Assembly: GCA_016930075.1 (NCBI GenBank)
Contig: JAFGHS010000111.1
Span: 1-33,616 of the forward strand
DNA: 33,616 nt
Direction: 5' to 3'
Source: Deltaproteobacteria bacterium
GTDB lineage: Bacteria; Desulfobacterota; Syntrophia; Syntrophales; JAFGHS01
The position numbers and the translations under genes were made by a program. The number at the start of each line of letters is the position of its first letter. The first letter of the stretch is position 1. Shown here piece by piece: positions 24,831-31,681 of the stretch. The notes beneath the pieces were generated by a model. It was not told the origin of the DNA. It was given only the letters and a program-made list of their open reading frames with translations, and searched no databases.

Positions 24831-25149
24831 TCATCGGTCTTCATAAGTCGAAATGCAGACGTCATCCCAATCGACAGGGGTCGGAAAGATAGACTCGATA
24901 TACGGGGTCTGTTTATGAGGAATCTCACTGCCATCGGGAAGGGTGGTCGTTTCGGTCAAGGGGCGTTTCCTGAAGCAGATGATTAATTATGCCATTGACC
25001 TGATCCGGCATTCCAACTCCGGCCACCTCCGGAAACGGCAATGCGTTCTCCGGCACAATCATCATACACCATCTACCTTTCAGGGCGCCGCAGATTCTCT
25101 CCTTAATGTTCTGAATCCGTTGATCATTATTCCTTTGACACATGACCAT
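24831..25149 (-). pseudogene. Decayed, frameshifted minus-strand reading frame
   Basis: One minus-strand frame (25149 to about 24960) reads ALKGRWCMMIVPENALPFPEVAGVGM and NHLLQETPL. A different frame continues it as TETTTLPDGSEIPHKQTPY and PTPVDWDDVCISTYEDR to a TGA at 24831-24833. A one-base shift near 24957-24960 would join them into about 105 protein-like residues. I do not recognise the product. It overlaps the 5' part of a plus-strand open frame, which I therefore do not trust there. The remainder of the 24715-25221 gap shows no gene. Confidence 0.33.
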
Positions 25150-25221
25150 TTTTCTTGTAAATCCTGTGACGAAAAACAGTTCGTGTCAGATTATTCGTAT
25201 TATGAAGGCGTGGTAAACAGC

Positions 25222-25731
25222 ATGAAAGTATTGAAAATGAAGTATGGTGCAACCGGTGCGCAAGTTGATTCATTTGGAATGCGTTTTTATGGGAATTTTG
25301 ACAGCAAGATTGAAAGCCTTGGCAGCATTAATGAAATCTTTTCCGATTCGGAAGAGCCGCCTGTCACAAAAAATAAAAGGGTTACCATTTGGTATACCCT
25401 TGAAAGAATCCGCCCCTACGGCAAGGTGTCGGGTCTGCTTGATGAAATCGTAACCATGCTAAAAAACGAAGGGTATGTCGTTATACATTCATCTCTCGAT
25501 GAGCTTGCCGATACGACATCGCCCGAATACACAGGCAAGACTGAAAGCAGGTTTGCCGCTCCGGAAAGGATGCATATTTATAATGCTGCCGGCGGTTTTT
25601 CGGTTACAGCTGAAAAAGCCGATTCAAAATCAAAATTTACACTTGCAGAAATAGAAATGATCCGGGACAGGGCTATCAAATTCGGTCGATTAGTCTATGG
25701 CCGGACATTAAAAAAGGTCGATGAAAAATAA
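25222..25731 (+). CDS. Uncharacterised 169-residue protein
   Basis: The frame is open from 24943, but the upstream part is antisense to a decayed gene, so ATG 25222 is preferred (GAAGG 10-14 nt upstream). Other starts between 25150 and 25222 cannot be excluded. The protein is hydrophilic and mixed alpha/beta, with no signal peptide or membrane segment. Readable stretches are GMRFYGNFDSKIESLGSI, VTIWYTLERIRPYGKVSGLL and AEIEMIRDRAIKFGRLVYG. No motif points to an enzyme. It ends 5 bp before the right copy of the 25-bp inverted repeat. Confidence 0.55.
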   Translation: MKVLKMKYGATGAQVDSFGMRFYGNFDSKIESLGSINEIFSDSEEPPVTKNKRVTIWYTLERIRPYGKVSGLLDEIVTMLKNEGYVVIHSSLDELADTTSPEYTGKTESRFAAPERMHIYNAAGGFSVTAEKADSKSKFTLAEIEMIRDRAIKFGRLVYGRTLKKVDEK

Positions 25732-25736
25732 AGGAG

Positions 25737-25761
25737 AGGGGTCAGGTCTACACTCTTGACA
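25737..25761 (-). repeat. Right copy of the perfect 25-bp inverted repeat
   Basis: This is the exact reverse complement of 23899-23923. The pair spans 1863 bp and holds the enoyl-CoA hydratase, the decayed frame and the 169-residue protein. No target-site duplication could be recognised outside the repeats. Confidence 0.85.
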
Positions 25762-25775
25762 GGGTTATTCGGCCC

Positions 25776-26054
25776 TTAATCTTTCCTGTGAATGGACCAG
25801 GCATCCAGGTCTGAGTCATAACGGAGCAGATATACTTTTCCCTCTGATGTCCTCACCTTGAAATAGGCAACAACAGGCTCATCCGGTTTAACGCCGCCAT
25901 CATACCAGCGATCAAGGATTTCTAATACCTCTTGACGGCATTCCAGATATGTAAAAGCAACCGGGCGCTCATGGGCCTTGTAGCCGCCGTAGCATGCAAC
26001 TCGTATCGGTTCAAAATCCACTTCCTTAACCGGTCCGGTATCATGATCATTCAT
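25776..26054 (-). CDS. Small conserved-looking protein of unknown function
   Basis: With the start at ATG 26054 the protein is 92 residues; ATG 26090 would give 104. The shorter form is preferred because the family-like part begins VDFEPIRVACYGGYKAHERPVAF, and the longer form would begin next to the tRNA terminator. The rest (EILDRWYDGG..EPVVAYFKVRTSEGKVYLLRYDSDLDAWSI) reads as a small beta-rich cytoplasmic domain. From memory, similar short proteins with GYKAxE and DRWY occur in many anaerobes and archaea, without known function. There is no clear ribosome site for either start. Confidence 0.68.
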   Translation of the reverse strand: MNDHDTGPVKEVDFEPIRVACYGGYKAHERPVAFTYLECRQEVLEILDRWYDGGVKPDEPVVAYFKVRTSEGKVYLLRYDSDLDAWSIHRKD

Positions 26055-26095
26055 TTCGCGTATCTTAAAGCTTCTGGTAAAGGCCGGCATCAATA

Positions 26096-26128
26096 AAAAA
26101 GGGGCTAAGCTTACCGCCTAACCCCCTC
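26096..26128 (-). terminator. Rho-independent terminator downstream of the tRNA-Met half
   Basis: On the minus strand GGGGTTA pairs with TAGCCCC around an inner loop and is followed by TTTTTT. It sits 11 bp after the CCA of the tRNA-Met fragment, where the terminator of the original tRNA gene would be. This marks the left side as old chromosome. Confidence 0.65.
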
Positions 26129-26138
26129 TGTTTACCTT

Positions 26139-26186
26139 TGGTAGCGGGGAGAGGATTTGAACCTCTGACCTTTGGGTTATGAGCCC
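26139..26186 (-). other. Attachment site: 3' half of tRNA-Met (CAT)
   Basis: The minus strand reads from the anticodon arm (GGGCTCATAACCC, anticodon CAT at 26179-26181) through the T arm (GGTTCAAATCC) to an encoded CCA at 26139. The D arm and 5' acceptor strand are missing: right of 26187 the sequence is AT-rich and cannot complete the tRNA. With a tyrosine integrase 210 bp away, this is the tRNA-side half site left after integration. The geometry predicts that the intact tRNA-Met lies at the other end of the element, beyond 33616. Confidence 0.85.
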
Positions 26187-26223
26187 GTTATATATTATTT
26201 TTACACCTTTCATTAGAAATCAC

Positions 26224-26279
26224 TTGACATAATAGAATATAATATTTAAGATACTTACACCGTTGACCTTTGGGTGTAA
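26224..26279 (+). promoter_or_regulatory. Integrase promoter with inverted-repeat operator
   Basis: TTGACA (26224-26229), 17 bp, then TAAGAT (26247-26252) forms a plausible promoter. TTACACC (26255-26261) and GGTGTAA (26273-26279) are perfect 7-bp inverted arms directly downstream, a good place for a repressor or integrase arm site. Their spacer contains TGACCTTTGGGT (26264-26275), a 12-bp direct copy of tRNA sequence at 26166-26177. The rest of the 26187-26399 gap holds no gene. Confidence 0.5.
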
Positions 26280-26399
26280 AATCATCCAATATCATCGTAA
26301 ATGACAAATATGGTGAGCTATAAGGGAGCTAAGATAATTGCAATGAACCTTTGAAATAAAGAAAATACACATTATTTTCATGTCTGAGGAGGAAAATAT

Positions 26400-27599
26400 A
26401 TGGCTTACAGAACCCTCACAAAATACAAAGGAGTATTTGAACGCTACTCTCAAGACCGATTGTATAAAGGCAAACCCGACGTCTGTTTTGATATCCGATA
26501 CAAACTTGATGGGAAAGACATATTTGAAAAGGTTGGATGGGCCAGTGAAGGATATACGGCAAAGCAGGCAGAGAATGTCCGTATTGAACGCTTGCGAACC
26601 ATGCGCCATGGCGAAGAACTTCCACAACAAAAAAAGAAGGCTATCACATTTGAGGCATTGGCAAAGAAATACCTTAAATGGTCGGCAGTAAATAAGAGCC
26701 GCGATGGAATAGACGATGAGAGCCGATATGAGAACCATCTAAAGGATCGCTTCGCTAATAAACGCCTTGATGAAATATCAACGTTCGATTTGGAAAGGTT
26801 AAAATCGGACATGGTAAAAAAAGATTATGCACCAAAAACCATTTCTCATTGTTTGGGCCTTATCCGGGCCATGTATAACAAAGCGATGGATTGGGACCTA
26901 TATCATGGTGCTAATCCCATTAAGAAAAAGAGACCGGGCGAAAAAAAAGGGCTTATGCCTGTCGTTCAGAATGCCCGTGATAGATTTCTTTCAATCGAAG
27001 AGGCCGATATCCTCTTAAAAGAATTGAGACGAAATCCACGATATAAAAAAGAGCATAAAGAATTGGAAGACCCTAAGCTTCACGACATTACTCTTTTAAG
27101 CCTCCATACGGGCGCACGAGCGTCTGAAATCTTTAATCTAAAGGGTTATGATGCTGACTTAAAGAACGGCTTATTAACTCTCAGAGACACGAAAAACACC
27201 GAAACCCGTTATGCACCCATGACGGAAGCCGTTCATGATATGATAAATCGGCGATTACCGAAAGACCTGAACGCCTATATTTTCACCGATGAAGACGGCC
27301 AAAAAATCAAAGAGGTTTCAAACTCCTTCGAGCGGGTTGTTAACCGTCTTGGATTCAATGATGGGGTAACAGATCCCCGACAAAGGGTTGTCTTTCATTC
27401 ATGCCGGCATTCGTTCGCTTCATGGCTGGCAATTCAGGGGACGCCACTGTATACCATTGCAAAACTAATGGGACATAAGTCAATCAGCATGTCTGAGCGA
27501 TATTCCCATTTGAGCCCAGATCATAAAAAAGACGCTGTCAACGGCCTGAAGGCTACTTTTAATCACACCGGCAAGATTCGGAAGATAGAGGGAAAATGA
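26400..27599 (+). CDS. int: Tyrosine-family site-specific integrase
   Basis: The 399-residue protein has a SAM-like core-binding domain (about 95-180, EALAKKYLKWSAVNKS...YAPKTISHCLGLIRAMYNKA). The catalytic domain has the R...H-x-x-R...H/W...Y set: Arg in HTGARASEIFNL, HSCRHSFASWL, LMGHKSISMSERYSHL with Tyr as nucleophile. The N-terminal 80 residues resemble an arm-binding domain. GAGGAGG lies 8 nt before ATG 26400. It would catalyse integration and excision at the tRNA-Met 3' end just upstream. Appears intact. Confidence 0.94.
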   Translation: MAYRTLTKYKGVFERYSQDRLYKGKPDVCFDIRYKLDGKDIFEKVGWASEGYTAKQAENVRIERLRTMRHGEELPQQKKKAITFEALAKKYLKWSAVNKSRDGIDDESRYENHLKDRFANKRLDEISTFDLERLKSDMVKKDYAPKTISHCLGLIRAMYNKAMDWDLYHGANPIKKKRPGEKKGLMPVVQNARDRFLSIEEADILLKELRRNPRYKKEHKELEDPKLHDITLLSLHTGARASEIFNLKGYDADLKNGLLTLRDTKNTETRYAPMTEAVHDMINRRLPKDLNAYIFTDEDGQKIKEVSNSFERVVNRLGFNDGVTDPRQRVVFHSCRHSFASWLAIQGTPLYTIAKLMGHKSISMSERYSHLSPDHKKDAVNGLKATFNHTGKIRKIEGK

Positions 27600-27618
27600 C
27601 CCTTCTAAAAAAAAGAAA

Positions 27619-27641
27619 CCGACTTCCAATTATGGAAGCGG
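27619..27641. other. Hairpin after the integrase gene
   Basis: CCG-A-CTTCC and GGAAG-CGG pair around an AATTAT loop, 20 bp after the integrase stop. A short AT-rich run follows but no clear T tract, so this may be a weak terminator or an RNA-processing structure before the next ribosome site (AGGAGGG). Confidence 0.35.
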
Positions 27642-27664
27642 AAATATTTTAGGAGGGAAATATT

Positions 27665-27898
27665 ATGAAAAAAGATTTAGCCGTAAACGCGAAACAAGGG
27701 GCCGTCGACATCCAGGAAGAATTTATTGAACCGATTAAAATCTTGATCGAGGATCTTCGTACCTTCACTGATGATGGGTTATCCGGCGACGAACAAATAG
27801 ATTTGGAGCTTGATCGTCGGATTATGATGGTCAAAAATTACATCATGGCGATGGAAGGCGCCATTAACCGCAACGCTGGGCCACTACAGGACGCATAA
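27665..27898 (+). CDS. Small acidic element protein, unknown
   Basis: The 77-residue protein is preceded by a strong TAGGAGGG ribosome site. It is predicted to be mostly helical and acidic (IQEEFIEPIKILIEDLRTFTDDGLSGDEQIDLELDRRIMMVKNYIMAMEG). It has no cysteine motif, membrane segment or DNA-binding pattern. It could be a helical-bundle accessory protein of the element. I do not recognise the family. Confidence 0.6.
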   Translation: MKKDLAVNAKQGAVDIQEEFIEPIKILIEDLRTFTDDGLSGDEQIDLELDRRIMMVKNYIMAMEGAINRNAGPLQDA

Positions 27899-27907
27899 TT
27901 TAAACAC

Positions 27908-27959
27908 CAGGGGGATAGTCCGACGGGACGAACACGGGAACCTGAACCGCTTCCCCCTG
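27908..27959 (+). ncRNA. Possible structured RNA element between small genes
   Basis: A perfect 8-bp stem (CAGGGGGA 27908-27915 with TCCCCCTG 27952-27959) encloses a second hairpin (GTCC-GACG-GGAC, 27918-27929). A third weak CGG/CCG pairing around AACCTGAA gives a three-way, cloverleaf-like shape. It is followed 30 bp later by the GGAGG of the next gene. It may be a cis-acting leader, a small RNA or a DNA cruciform. Only base pairing supports it. Confidence 0.35.
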
Positions 27960-27998
27960 ATTTACTTTCAGGACAGCAACTATACAGGAGGTTGCATC

Positions 27999-28622
27999 AT
28001 GGCCAAGACGAAACAATCCACAAGCAACGCATCATCAATACGAAAAAAGGATACAACATATGAGGATACATTTGTTAGCCTTGCTGGCAAAGATAATCCA
28101 CCTGTTGATGAAGAACTAATTGAGGAAATCAAGGCCGGGGAAGTTGAATTGACAGATAAGCTCTTTTTAAAATTATTGAAAATATCCTCCGCTTACCTTC
28201 GTGCTGAACCTTTTAAAGACAAATATATAGAATGGACCATCGAGCAAAACCTTAAAATGCTTAAAAACATTCAGACGGCGATATCCCCCGAACGTCGAGG
28301 CCGGAAAGCCTTAGATGATGAACAGATATTGGAAAAATACAATGGAAACATAAAACTTTTAGAGCAGTTTAAAAAAGAGAATCAGGGCAAATCAAACCAT
28401 GCCTTAAATGAAAGCTTTAGAACGCACTATCCTGAATATCAACTTAACTTCCGCCGGCACCGCACAGAAAAGGCTTTGGCCATCGATCTTACGATATATC
28501 AAACAGGGATTTCAGAACGGAAGCTGAGGGATTTAATGAAACAGGAGAAAGAAACCAAAGGCATAAAGACCTATAAGAACGCTGCCCGTATTATTCAAGA
28601 ATCTATGAAGAAACATGAATAA
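27999..28622 (+). CDS. Uncharacterised element protein, 207 residues
   Basis: A CAGGAGG site precedes ATG 27999. The first 25 residues are Ser/Thr/Lys-rich and probably disordered. The rest is highly charged and helical, with a basic stretch SPERRGRKALDDEQILEKYNG that could be a hinge or nucleic-acid contact, and a Lys-rich C-terminal helix. No catalytic motif is seen. The AT-rich composition is like the rest of the element. Similar charged proteins of integrative elements are often regulators, but no specific function can be given. Confidence 0.62.
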   Translation: MAKTKQSTSNASSIRKKDTTYEDTFVSLAGKDNPPVDEELIEEIKAGEVELTDKLFLKLLKISSAYLRAEPFKDKYIEWTIEQNLKMLKNIQTAISPERRGRKALDDEQILEKYNGNIKLLEQFKKENQGKSNHALNESFRTHYPEYQLNFRRHRTEKALAIDLTIYQTGISERKLRDLMKQEKETKGIKTYKNAARIIQESMKKHE

Positions 28623-28731
28623 TATTTGATAATTAAGGAATTAAATCAAGATACCTACATTAATTCATTCGCTTAGCAAACCGCTAAAATCTATTCTTCA
28701 TAATACCATAATAAATTCAACTAATTAAGAA

Positions 28732-28824
28732 CTGCAAAAATAAATCAGTATTTATTATTTCAGATATTATTCTATAATTACAATTACTTACGCATTGACA
28801 TGAAATCAGATAATTGGTTATTAT
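28732..28824 (+). promoter_or_regulatory. AT-rich control region and promoter before the replication genes
   Basis: The gap 28623-28856 is very AT-rich. A long A/T hairpin with CTG/CAG ends lies at 28732-28763. TTGACA (28795-28800), 18 bp, then TATTAT (28819-28824) is a strong promoter for the AlpA-like gene at 28857, whose AAAGGAAA ribosome site follows. No gene is seen in this gap. Confidence 0.6.
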
Positions 28825-28856
28825 AGATTAAAATAAAATAACGAAAGGAAATATCG

Positions 28857-29081
28857 ATGAAATCAAAAGAAAATCAGATCAACGAACGAATCGCCCTTTC
28901 TCCGCGGTCCGCCGCCGCCGCGGTCAACGTAGCGGAAGGGAGTTTGGCAAACCTGAGAGTGAAACGCCAAGGACCGCGGTTTTTCAAAGTTGGTCGACGC
29001 GTGCTGTATCTTCCGTCGGACCTAATCGCTTGGGTAACTGCGAATCCCGTCCTCACCAAAGATAGCCAGAATCAGGGTTAG
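28857..29081 (+). CDS. AlpA/excisionase-like helix-turn-helix protein
   Basis: The 74-residue protein matches the HTH_17/MerR-like fold of AlpA regulators and excisionases: a helix-turn-helix (LSPRSAAAAVNVAEGSLANLRV, about 14-35) followed by a wing with GPRFFKVGRRVLYLPSDLIAWV. Such proteins activate or bend DNA for excision in integrative elements, or regulate the replication genes. It begins under its own strong promoter and is followed 3 bp later by the primase genes. Its GC content is clearly higher than the AT-rich DNA before it. Confidence 0.8.
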   Translation: MKSKENQINERIALSPRSAAAAVNVAEGSLANLRVKRQGPRFFKVGRRVLYLPSDLIAWVTANPVLTKDSQNQG

Positions 29082-29084
29082 CGA

Positions 29085-29474
29085 ATGTTCACTAATATCA
29101 ATTCTATGACCGCACACGACCGATATAACGAAGCCCTGAGCCGCATCCCCCCGCCGGGGTGCGGTTGTCATCCCTTCCTATTGGCCGTTGTTGATTATGG
29201 TGTCATCGCAAATGTTGATGCAGATAAAATCTTTTCCGACATCCGGCAAGCTATCCCACAGGGAGCGCGCCGGATATCAGACCGCGAAATCATGGACGCA
29301 ATAAACAAGGCTTTTTCTGATCACCACGGCGGCACCTTCACCCCCCGCCCACGGCCGGCGCCCATTTTTCATGACGGCAAGGCTGCCCTTCAAAAGATTA
29401 TCGACCAGGGGAAGATTAACAATGAAGTCGATTTGTGGGAAGCCTCACCTATACGATTATGGGAGGCCCCATGA
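29085..29474 (+). CDS. PriCT-like accessory primase protein
   Basis: The 129-residue protein contains PPPGCGCHPFLLAVVDYGVIAN...ADKIFSDIRQAIPQGARRISDREIMDAINKAF, a helical pattern like the primase C-terminal (PriCT) helical domain associated with RepB-type primases. It has no catalytic acidic motif. Its stop overlaps the primase gene start by 4 bp (ATGA), so the two halves are made together. ATG 29085 has a weak ribosome site; ATG 29106 is an alternative. It probably forms a split primase with the next gene. The assignment is by pattern and context. Confidence 0.55.
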   Translation: MFTNINSMTAHDRYNEALSRIPPPGCGCHPFLLAVVDYGVIANVDADKIFSDIRQAIPQGARRISDREIMDAINKAFSDHHGGTFTPRPRPAPIFHDGKAALQKIIDQGKINNEVDLWEASPIRLWEAP

Positions 29475-30055
29475 GTGACGCTATCTTATTGCTGGAAACT
29501 CTCTACAATCTGACCGACCTGATATGGATAGGGGAGCGCCACCAGGCCGGGATCATCGGCGACACTATCCGAACCGCTGCGGAGTGGATAAATCATTTCA
29601 GAGACGGCGGAAAGTCTGGACCCCATATCATCATCAATCCCCTAACTGGTATCCCTGCACCCACAAAGACTGGCGAAAAGACAACCCTTCGCGGCGATGG
29701 AAACGTCGCGTCTTACCCCCACTGTATCGCCGAATTCGACAACCTGAGTCGGGATGAGCAGATCCGTTTCTGGAGCGCCGTCAAGCTGCCTATCGTCGCC
29801 TTGATCGACACCGGCGGAAAGTCAATCCACGCATGGCTTGACGTCCAGAAACTGGCACAGGTGGACACCGCGACACAATGGGAAGCCCAAATTAAAAGCC
29901 GCTTATATGATCAAATTCTTACGCCTTTGGGTGTCGATGCTGCGTGCAGCAATCCGGCAAGGTTGTCCAGGCTTCCGGGGCATTTCAGAAAAGAAAAACA
30001 GGCATGGCAACGGCTATTATGGTTGGCGCCGGAAGGACGGGCAATATGTCTATAA
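29471..30055 (+). CDS. RepB-like primase catalytic protein
   Basis: The 194-residue protein (ATG 29471 behind GGGAGG, not the upstream in-frame ATG 29435) resembles the archaeo-eukaryotic-type primase of plasmids and integrative elements. CIAEFDNLSRDEQIRFW holds the acidic strand, IVALIDTGGKSIHAWLDV the nucleotide and metal strand, and SNPARLSRLPGHFR the conserved basic loop. It would prime DNA replication of the excised element. It overlaps the PriCT-like gene by 4 bp and the AAA ATPase by 10 bp, as one translational unit. It is shorter than full primase-polymerases, consistent with a split enzyme. Confidence 0.72.
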   Translation: MSDAILLLETLYNLTDLIWIGERHQAGIIGDTIRTAAEWINHFRDGGKSGPHIIINPLTGIPAPTKTGEKTTLRGDGNVASYPHCIAEFDNLSRDEQIRFWSAVKLPIVALIDTGGKSIHAWLDVQKLAQVDTATQWEAQIKSRLYDQILTPLGVDAACSNPARLSRLPGHFRKEKQAWQRLLWLAPEGRAICL

Positions 30056-31101
30056 GCGATTTTGAGCAGCAAGCACGAGTTGCCGACGGCCAGACAACGG
30101 CACATACGTTGTGTGAAAGCTTGGAGAAAACAGTTCTAAGCGAAAATGCTCTGAAAAATCTTGAAGTTAAACCTCAGAAGAAATTCTTGGGGCCAATATT
30201 TGAGGGGACTTTGGGCGAGATGTATGGACCGCGCGGCATTGGAAAGACCTGGCTACGCGATGCCATTGCCCACTGCTTGACTCGGGGGCTTAAATTGGGA
30301 CCGTTTACAAGTGGATGCCCCGCCGGCGTACTTATCGTCGACGGAGAAATGTCCATCAGTTCATTAAAAGAAAGATTGTCGTTATCTCAAAACCTGCCGG
30401 TTGCGCTCAAACCTTTGGATTTTATTTCAAATGAGCTTCTCTATCAGGGAGGCTATCCCGTTATTAATTTATCCGATCCTCTTTGGCGAGAAGCGTTTAT
30501 CGAGCTAATCAAAATTACGGGCGATAAATGGAATGTAATTATATTTGACAACCTATCTTCTCTCCTTCCCAGCGTAAAAGAAAACGATCAGGAAGCATGG
30601 GGGCCTACAAATGGCCTTTTCCTTCAACTTCGATGGATGGGGAAGGCTGTTGTTTTTATCCACCATGCCGGAAAGAACGGAGATCAGAGAGGCACTTCCG
30701 GACGGGAAGATCAGCTTGATTTTGTCTTGAAATTAACGCTTCCCCCTGGCCATGATCCCCAGGATGGGTGCCGGTTTAATGCGACCCTCACGAAATCAAG
30801 AAGTCTCACGGGGGATGAAGCTGCCCCATTCACGTTTGAGATTGGTAAACATCCGGCGGGTGGGCTAACCTGGACGGTTTCAAATCTGAAAGAATCGCGA
30901 AAAGAAATTATTATCGCGCTTTTAGGCAACGGCATAGCCCAAAGGTCAATTTGTGAATTGCTGGGGGTCGATAAAGCTTATGTCTCGAGGGTGAAGATGA
31001 ATTCAATCCGGCAGAAGATATTAATGGACAAAGGTAATGATTTTACTCCGGTAGGTTTTTTAAAATATGGCGGTATCGACATCGAAAATTATATTAGTTG
31101 A
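30046..31101 (+). CDS. RepA/RecA-like AAA ATPase (replicative helicase type)
   Basis: With ATG 30046 (GGAAGGA 8 nt upstream) the protein is 351 residues. It has a RecA/KaiC-like core: Walker A GPRGIGKTW (61-69), VLIVDGEM, Walker B VIIFDN (164-169), FIHHAGKNGDQRGTSGRED (204-222). A C-terminal helix-turn-helix (IAQRSICELLGVDKAYVSRVK) follows. AAA_25/RepA proteins of this type are hexameric helicases or initiators for small plasmids and integrative elements, paired with a RepB-like primase as here. A longer in-frame start at 29944 would overlap the primase gene deeply. The first TTGAC box of the adjacent array overlaps its stop codon, suggesting it binds there. Confidence 0.8.
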   Translation: MSISDFEQQARVADGQTTAHTLCESLEKTVLSENALKNLEVKPQKKFLGPIFEGTLGEMYGPRGIGKTWLRDAIAHCLTRGLKLGPFTSGCPAGVLIVDGEMSISSLKERLSLSQNLPVALKPLDFISNELLYQGGYPVINLSDPLWREAFIELIKITGDKWNVIIFDNLSSLLPSVKENDQEAWGPTNGLFLQLRWMGKAVVFIHHAGKNGDQRGTSGREDQLDFVLKLTLPPGHDPQDGCRFNATLTKSRSLTGDEAAPFTFEIGKHPAGGLTWTVSNLKESRKEIIIALLGNGIAQRSICELLGVDKAYVSRVKMNSIRQKILMDKGNDFTPVGFLKYGGIDIENYIS

Positions 31102-31317
31102 CCAAGTTTTTTGTTGACCAGTTGACTACCCCTAAAGGGGTAGGTAGTCAACTACTGGTTTGTTGACAGTCAAGTTGACAAGTCAACAAAAGGATAAGTC
31201 ATTGATATATAAAAAGAAAGAGACTACCGGTTGACAAGCCGGTTGACAAGTCAACAAAAAACGCCAGTTGACTAAATTTGTTGATCACTTACTGGACAAT
31301 AGCGGACGCGAGGTCAA
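31098..31317. repeat. Array of 13 TTGAC boxes, candidate replication origin
   Basis: Eight TTGAC (31098, 31114, 31122, 31163, 31175, 31231, 31243, 31268) and five GTCAA (31147, 31169, 31182, 31250, 31313) occur within 220 bp. An 18-bp unit GTTGACAAGTCAACAAAA, itself palindromic in its first 14 bases, is exactly repeated at 31174 and 31242. A large hairpin at 31121-31152 pairs TACCCC with GGGGTA inside GTTGAC/GTCAAC. It lies between the RepA-like gene and the next gene, with no coding content, as expected for iterons of an initiator. Confidence 0.75.
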
Positions 31318-31367
31318 CCGGTGTAAGTAGGCGTAATTGAAACAACTTTTAAGGAGGAAACCTAAAA

Positions 31368-31604
31368 ATGATGAAAAAAAGTCGAGCAAGTTACAATTCA
31401 ATTCCAGTCATGGTCAGAATTGATGATGGATATCCCAAATTCGTTAGAGCCCGTATCCATCTTGAGGGTTCTAACGATGATCATATCGAAATCACTTTAC
31501 CTAATTCATTCGGGACGTTTCATGTTGGTGATGCCGGTCGAGAGCGTCTTGACGGAATCTTCGGCGCTGGCCGCGTCGAATGTGTTGAAATTTTAAATGA
31601 ATAA
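31368..31604 (+). CDS. Small element protein, unknown (78 residues)
   Basis: A very strong AAGGAGGAAA site precedes ATG 31368. The protein reads as a compact beta-rich domain (IPVMVRIDDGYPKFVRARIHLEGSNDDHIEITLPNSFGTFHVG) with a short acidic end. It has no cysteine, membrane or catalytic motif. It may be an accessory protein encoded right after the origin-like repeats. I do not recognise the family. Confidence 0.6.
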   Translation: MMKKSRASYNSIPVMVRIDDGYPKFVRARIHLEGSNDDHIEITLPNSFGTFHVGDAGRERLDGIFGAGRVECVEILNE

Positions 31605-31681
31605 AAATGCCCTACGGCGGCAATTACACAAACACCAGTATCCCCCTGCCAACTGACCTATGATCAGTAATTGAAGGAAAT

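Noticed and set aside
24943-25221. Upstream part of the plus-strand frame as the N terminus of the 169-residue protein
   Set aside because: This stretch reads more like protein on the minus strand and has no ribosome site at its start; the shorter start at 25222 is safer.
26139-26220. Complete tRNA-Met gene
   Set aside because: The D arm and 5' acceptor strand are absent; the sequence right of 26187 cannot pair with the 3' acceptor strand.
31098-31317. CRISPR array
   Set aside because: The repeats are 5-18 bp, occur on both strands with irregular spacing, and no cas genes are present; it fits initiator-binding boxes instead.
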